The notes beneath the pieces were generated by a model. The model saw only the letters and a program-made list of their open reading frames with translations, had not been told where the DNA came from and did not search any database. 11,524 nucleotides of DNA from Prototheca cutis (lineage: Eukaryota > Chlorophyta > Trebouxiophyceae > Chlorellales > Chlorellaceae). Each line of letters begins with the position of its first letter. Position 1 is the stretch's first letter. The stretch is from assembly GCA_002897115.2 (NCBI GenBank), contig BCIH01000011.1:765794-777317 (forward strand). Reading direction: 5' to 3'. Below are positions 7,382-11,524 of this stretch, in pieces. Made by a program: the position numbers and the translations under genes.

Positions 7382-10198
7382 ATGGCTTCGGGGACGTCCA
7401 AAGTGCGGTTGCTCCTCTGGATGTCCGTGGCGTTCGTCCTTGGGCTGAGCGTCAGCGCCACACTCTCGGTGCGCGGGCATTGCCCATTGCGATGACACAA
7501 ATGAAGAGTTGTTTGTGGGGCCGCCGGGGTTTATTTCATGAGGGCGTGCCCAGACCGCCCTCCCCCCCAACTACCTTCTCCTCCCCAACCGCCGTGTCCC
7601 AGAGCTTGCGCACCACCTCCTTCTTGGGCATGAGCTCTGTACTGGCGCCGCACCCTTCCCCAACGGGGGCAACTGTTGCTGCTCTTGAGCAGGATGCACA
7701 GCTGAACCAATTTCCACGGCCTTCAGTGGCCCAGGCAGACACCGCTCCCCCTCAGAGCCTGCCTCCAGAGGACCCGGTCCGGAGTCCCCCACCGGGAGAC
7801 CCGCTCCGGAGTCCCCAAGCGGAGGACCCCCTCCGGGAACTGGCCTGGAAGGTTGCCAAGGATGGGGAGATTACCGTCACATGGGTGGACTCAGGTTACC
7901 TGGACTTTGCCATCACCTGGGTGCACCGCGCTCGGCAGGCGGGTGTTGACAACATTCTAATCGGCTGCATTGATAGAAAATCAGAGGAGGTCAGTTGGGG
8001 GTGTGTGCTTGGGTGTGTGTGTGTGTGGGAGGGAGAGGTTGGGTGTCGCTTTTATTGCAGCTGTTTCCCATGTGCTCAATGCCTTGCGGCAAGTGGGCAG
8101 GCCACTGGTGGGTGACCAGCTCTCACGCGGATGTTTTACTGGCTATGCCACCTCCCTGGTCCATCGCATTCAACGCAGGCTTTGGTGGCATTGGACGTTC
8201 CTGTGTTCCCGCTGTACGATCCCACGACCTCCCACGTGGCCCCTGCTCAGGCGGCGGTCTGGGGCAGCGCTGCATTCCGAGAAGTGAACAAGCACAAGGC
8301 ACGGCTGCCGCTGCGCTTTTTCAGTTTTGGACTGAATGTAACGGTGATGGACTCGGATGCGATGATCATCGCCGATCCTCGGCCCTTCTACCAGCGCTTT
8401 CCTGAAGCCGACGTGCTGCTGCACACCGACCACACGACGTCCTACCTGGCCCCGGGTGACACAGGTCTGGAGCTGCCCAACAGCGCCTACAGGGTGCTGA
8501 ATGTGGGCCTGCTGGTGCTCCGCAACCGCCCCGTCGTCCGCAAGTTTTTCGAGTCATGGTCGGCCGACATGGATGGTGGGGGCGGGCTGTGGGAGCAGGC
8601 CGTGTTCAACGACCTCATGCGCCTGGGAGAGCTCCAGCTTCCCACCAACTGGACCGAAAGCCGCATCCTGCTCGCGTGGCGCCGGCGCCTGAAAGTGGGT
8701 ATCCTCCCGGCGCCATCCTTTGGCTCGGGCCGAACGGCCGTCGTCACAAAGCTGCAAGAGCGCTTGAGCTTACCTCTTGTAAGCTTACAGTGGGTGGATG
8801 CTGTGGGTGGATGTGAGTTTTGCGGGTGCTACTATTTTTTCTTTTTTCATTGGGGGTTGGGTGGGGTGGGAACGGAGTGGGAATGTGAGGTGCATGGGTA
8901 TAGGTATGGGTGTGCTTGCTGGCCTGGCACGCTGCAGAGGGAGCAGGCAGTGCTTTACCTGAAACACATGGGCGATCCTGCCGCTCCTCCTCCCGCCTTC
9001 ACATGCCCCACCCACTACCCCATCCATCTCCACCAGTACACTGTCCATGCCACGTGGACGAGCAAGGGTGCGCCCAGCAAGCGGCACCGTCTTCGTGAGG
9101 CGCACGTGTTTTACGATCCACCCGAGTATTACCAAGGCCACTTCCTGTCCATGGACCTGGAGCCAGTCACTGTACCAGCAGACATGGCCGATTGGAGCCT
9201 CAATCGCACCAACGATGCGGTGCTTGTCCACCTGCAAAACATGCGCAAACAGCTGCTGCAAATCAAGGCCGGCATGGCCCTGGCCCTGGCACTCAACCGG
9301 ACATTTGTGTTTCCCAAGGTAAGGGCATGGCTGTTTGTTCTGTGTGTGTGTGTGTATGGGTGGGTGTGGGGGTGTGGGGGAAGGGATGTCTGAGCTTGGA
9401 GGTGTGTTGGTGCCTGTGTGCGCTGGTATGAGGGACTGTGGGTGTGGGGAGGACCAGTCGATTCCATGCTTTTTTGCTCCGACTGCGACCATGGCTTGCT
9501 GCTCTATTGCAGGTCCAGTGCTTTTGCGACATGCATTGGACGCCACAGCTGGTGTGCAAGATTGACGGGCCCGCCCATCGCACCCCGGCATTCACTTGTG
9601 CCCTGGACGAGGTGTTCTTTGTGGACCGGCTGTACGATCCCCTTGACGGGAGCATCTTTGGACAGCCCATCCAGATCCGCGAGCACAGCTTTCTCGAGAA
9701 TCCAGCATACCCAGCGGAGGAGGAGGTGCAAATGGGGGAATGTTTCTTTCTTTTGTTCACAGGACGGGCATGCTACCGTGCTGGAGACGGGACGTCCGAC
9801 CACACTCCTGCCACTCTGTATATCTGCAGGCGGACATCATCCATGTGCGTGCCGTGACCGGCGAAAACAGCACTGGCGCCTTGCTCCCACCTGGCAGCAG
9901 CCAAGCTGTCGTGGTAGAAAAGCTTGGACCGTTTTTGAATGCTAGAAGGCTGCATGTCAGCAAGCCCTTGGATCTGTGGGGAGGGTTTGCAGAGGAGCCA
10001 GTCGCCACCAAATTCGAGCAGCGGTTCCACGGAGCGCTCACTGAGTACTGCTGCTGGGAGCAGGCGCCTGGAGCGGGGGCCGCGGTCAAGTACGCTGAAT
10101 TCCTGCAGCGAGCAGAGCCAGACACTGCGATCATCGCGCCATCTCCACCGCCACGGCTGCCTGCGGTCGAGGATGGAACCGTCAACCCCCCGAGCTAA
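7382..10198 (+). CDS. XEG113-like GT77 arabinosyltransferase (extensin/Hyp-arabinoside type)
   Basis: Six exons (7382-7468, 7603-7989, 8179-8778, 9037-9318, 9513-9725 and 9830-10198) are joined at five phase-0 introns. They encode 645 residues, ending at TAA 10196-10198. The N-terminus holds a signal-anchor (VRLLLWMSVAFVLGLSV), then a Pro-rich stem. The catalytic part has EITVTWVDSGYLDFAITWV, a DSD nucleotide-sugar/metal motif at 216-218 followed by RPFYQRFPEADVL, YRVLNVGLLVLR, KRHRLREAHVFYDPPEYY, ALALNRTFVFPK, CALDEVF, IREHSFLENP and a Cys-Trp near ALTEYCCW. The order and wording follow Arabidopsis XEG113, which adds an arabinofuranose to hydroxyproline-linked arabinan of extensins in the Golgi. 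The acceptor in this organism is inferred only. The start codon context gacATGG is good. The least certain junction is the 104-nt intron 9726-9829; an earlier acceptor at 9762 would leave the conserved frame. Confidence 0.9.
7768..7839 (+). repeat. 27-nt tandem repeat coding for EDPxRSPxx in the GT77 stem
   Basis: Units start at 7768, 7795 and 7822 (the third is shortened) and translate as EDPVRSPPP, GDPLRSPQA and EDPLREL. The DNA period is exactly 9 codons and similarity is high at the nucleotide level. This indicates a fairly recent in-frame expansion in the linker between membrane anchor and catalytic domain. Confidence 0.8.
8779..8788 (+). promoter_or_regulatory. Splice donor embedded in a perfect palindrome GTAAGCTTAC
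   Basis: The donor of intron 3 of the GT77 gene is the first half of a 10-nt palindrome that is followed at once by AG (8789-8790). An AGCTTAC copy also lies in the exon just upstream (8767-8773). The splice call itself is supported by continuation into YTVHATW at 9037. Confidence 0.6.
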
Positions 10199-10936
10199 TG
10201 GAGTGTGGGCTCCCCATCCAAGTTGCCACACCCCTTCAATCCTTTCACTAGGCTGTCAGGACCCGTGATCCATCTTGCCACGAGGTGTGGGATGACTGGG
10301 CAATCCTGGGCCCATCTTTGAACATCCNAAGTTGTCATTCCTGCAGGAGCAGCACCCACCCCTTGCTTTCCGACAATGCATTGTCTCACACCCAGCACTA
10401 CACACCCGACCATTTGGTCTGCGCACGTTGCTGCCTGCTTGACACAAACTCAATGGTTTTCTGTACTGGCAGTCATACTGGTACTTGGCTGTATCTCTGT
10501 GCACTTTCTTGCCTGTTTTTGCCAGCCCAGCGATGCAAGGCTGCCCCGACCTTGCCTGCCCTGCCTCCATGTTCCCGACCCCGGATGGATGTCATACTCG
10601 GCTGTCCCCATACTGAATCCGCTGCAAGCTGAGATCGCGCTAGTTGCCGATCGAGCATGTTACCCATAAATTGTGTTTTTCAGTTTTGAATGGGCGTGAT
10701 CTGGGCAGTGCTTCCGCTCTGGAGTCTCGTTGCGTAAGGGATGGGCGGTTCGTCTGAACGGCTTCTCAGTTACGTGTGCCGACGGTGCAAACACCCCGAC
10801 GTCTCCGAACACGCCAGTTGCGGCGCCGGCTGGCAGCTGTTGGCCAATTATCGCCTCAAATGATATTGCTGGCATTTCCAGATGTAGTATGTGGCGTTGA
10901 GAATGCAAACACTGAAGCGTGCATCTTGCGGAGTTC

Positions 10937-10968
10937 GGATACGGCGAGATGTGTTCATCGCCGAATCC
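10937..10968. repeat. Imperfect inverted repeat upstream of the partial gene
   Basis: GGATaCGGCGAgaTG pairs with CATCGCCGaATCC across a 4-nt loop (tgtt), with one mismatch and a two-base bulge. It lies about 165 bp before the ATG at 11133. It could be a regulatory site or chance. Confidence 0.35.
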
Positions 10969-11076
10969 GGCTTTTGACGACAGCCGGCATGCCTGAGACG
11001 CCGTGNTCCAAACAAGTTAAATTGTGAAGATCCTCAGTGATCCAGAACATGTTCGTTTCTATCAAAATATCGAACC

Positions 11077-11130
11077 ATGAAATTGTCCGTTAAGCGCCTT
11101 GAGGAGCCGATGCTAGGAGGAGCCCGGTAG
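11077..11130 (+). other. Upstream ORF ending 2 nt before the partial gene's start
   Basis: A 17-codon frame (MKLSVKRLEEPMLGGAR) runs from ATG 11077 to TAG 11128-11130. An internal in-frame ATG at 11110 would give the six-codon MLGGAR. The stop lies 2 nt before ATG 11133, in a different frame. Confidence 0.3.
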
Positions 11131-11132
11131 TC

Positions 11133-11524
11133 ATGGCGAACACNTTGGTGTCGCCTGTTGCCACCAGAATCTTGGTTTCAACGACACTTGCAGCACTGAT
11201 CTTCGCAGCAGGATGGTATTTTTCGGCGGCAGATGCACTTGGAGTCTCAAGAGTTGCGAAGGTGAATGCATGGTGGGACCTCCGGCTCTTGTAGGGTATG
11301 ACCGGAAGGGAAGCTGAGGGGAATGGCAGGCCCATTCCAGATCGGCTCAAAATCGCTGCTGCGCGCGCACCCTGACATGCACAAGGTCATCCTCCACACG
11401 CAGAAACTGAACTTCCACTTGAACGAGATTCAGGCTTCCTGGACCCAAAATGGAGGCAACATCAGCCAGTGTGAGCTGATTCTGGACCCGTTGTGCTCCG
11501 CATACCACACCCAGGCCGCAGTGC
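11133..11524 (+). CDS. Unrecognised membrane-anchored or secreted protein, 5' part (partial)
   Basis: A proposed exon 1 (11133-11261) starts at an ATG in good context (gtcATGG) and encodes 43 residues with a hydrophobic segment, ILVSTTLAALIFAAGWYFSA. It looks like a signal-anchor or signal peptide. A 79-nt intron (11262-11340, GTGAAT to ATTCCAG) would join it in phase 0 to a second exon at 11341 that stays open to the window edge. That exon reads IGSKSLLRAHPDMHKVILHT and then KLNFHLNEIQASWTQNGG with NISQCELILDPLC. The second exon has the amino-acid texture of real coding sequence, but I do not recognise the family. Alternatively a separate start lies at ATG 11323, in the same frame as exon 2. 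Codon 11142-11144 contains an N. Confidence 0.5.

Larger units (their letters stand above)
10199..11132. other. Intergenic region, no gene seen
   Basis: These 934 bp contain the 3' UTR of the GT77 gene and the promoter of the next gene. N positions occur at 10328 and 11006. One open frame near 10376-10669 has a hydrophobic stretch (FSVLAVILVLGCISVHFL) but no conserved partner, and I do not call it. An imperfect hairpin lies at 10937-10968. Composition is less GC-rich toward 11040-11100. No tRNA or transposon end was recognised. Confidence 0.45.

Noticed and set aside
9726..9762. 37-nt intron in the GT77 gene ending at the first AG (9761-9762)
   Set aside because: It would shift into a frame without similarity to XEG113. 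The longer 104-nt intron to 9829 keeps phase 0 and continues in the conserved C-terminal frame (ADIIHVRAV, then LDLWGGF).
10376..10669. Open frame with a hydrophobic segment (FSVLAVILVLGCISVHFL) between the GT77 gene and the right-edge gene
   Set aside because: There is no conserved sequence on either side and no convincing splice partner. A hydrophobic stretch alone is easily produced by T-rich sequence. It remains a weak alternative first exon for the right-edge gene.
10930..10975. Possible tRNA T-arm-like sequence (gttcggat...gaatcc)
   Set aside because: No acceptor, D or anticodon arms can be built around it; it is better described as a simple imperfect hairpin.

Overview
The window is nuclear DNA from a eukaryote, most likely a photosynthetic alga of the green lineage. 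It is GC-rich. Its genes are cut by short GT-AG introns (79-341 nt) that restore long conserved reading frames. Two of the encoded proteins, a SPINDLY-type O-fucosyltransferase and an XEG113-type extensin arabinosyltransferase, resemble land-plant proteins. There are no bacterial operons, Shine-Dalgarno signals, rRNA or recognisable tRNA. I did not see the TGTAA polyadenylation motif of core chlorophytes after the stop codons, so I do not name a lineage.

Layout: (1) 125-1911, plus strand: the 3' part (four exons) of a SPINDLY (SPY, GT41) gene whose TPR half lies upstream of the window. (2) 2297-3319, minus strand: a complete five-exon gene for a small secretory-pathway protein with one thioredoxin/PDI domain and a CGHC active site. 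One exon is only 15 nt long and is followed by a GC-AG intron. (3) 3612-6479, plus strand: a four-exon gene for a 704-residue predicted type II membrane glycosyltransferase-like protein. It carries two DxxYYLxxNPDL-type repeats and a long Ala/Gln/Thr/Gly tail. (4) 7382-10198, plus strand: a six-exon gene for a 645-residue XEG113-like GT77 arabinosyltransferase. (5) 11133 to the right edge, plus strand: the first one or two exons of an unrecognised gene that starts with a hydrophobic signal-anchor segment.

Genes 2 and 3 diverge from a shared 292-bp promoter region, and genes 1 and 2 converge across 385 bp. Three of the five genes are predicted glycosyltransferases, and a fourth is a putative ER oxidoreductase. 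The neighbourhood is therefore enriched for protein glycosylation and secretory functions, although SPY itself is normally cytosolic/nuclear. Whether the grouping is functional cannot be decided from one window.

The oddities most worth following are: the 15-nt exon that encodes the FYAPW part of the PDI active site, with a tandem-repeat pyrimidine tract before it; a general G/T-rich 5' half and C/A-rich 3' half in the introns, with base-pairing potential between intron ends; and the glycosyltransferase fused to repeats otherwise familiar from bacterial proteins. All splice sites were placed by eye from frame continuity and family conservation; none has RNA support here. Six N positions (4365, 4538, 6738, 10328, 11006, 11144) and long G runs indicate a draft-quality assembly.
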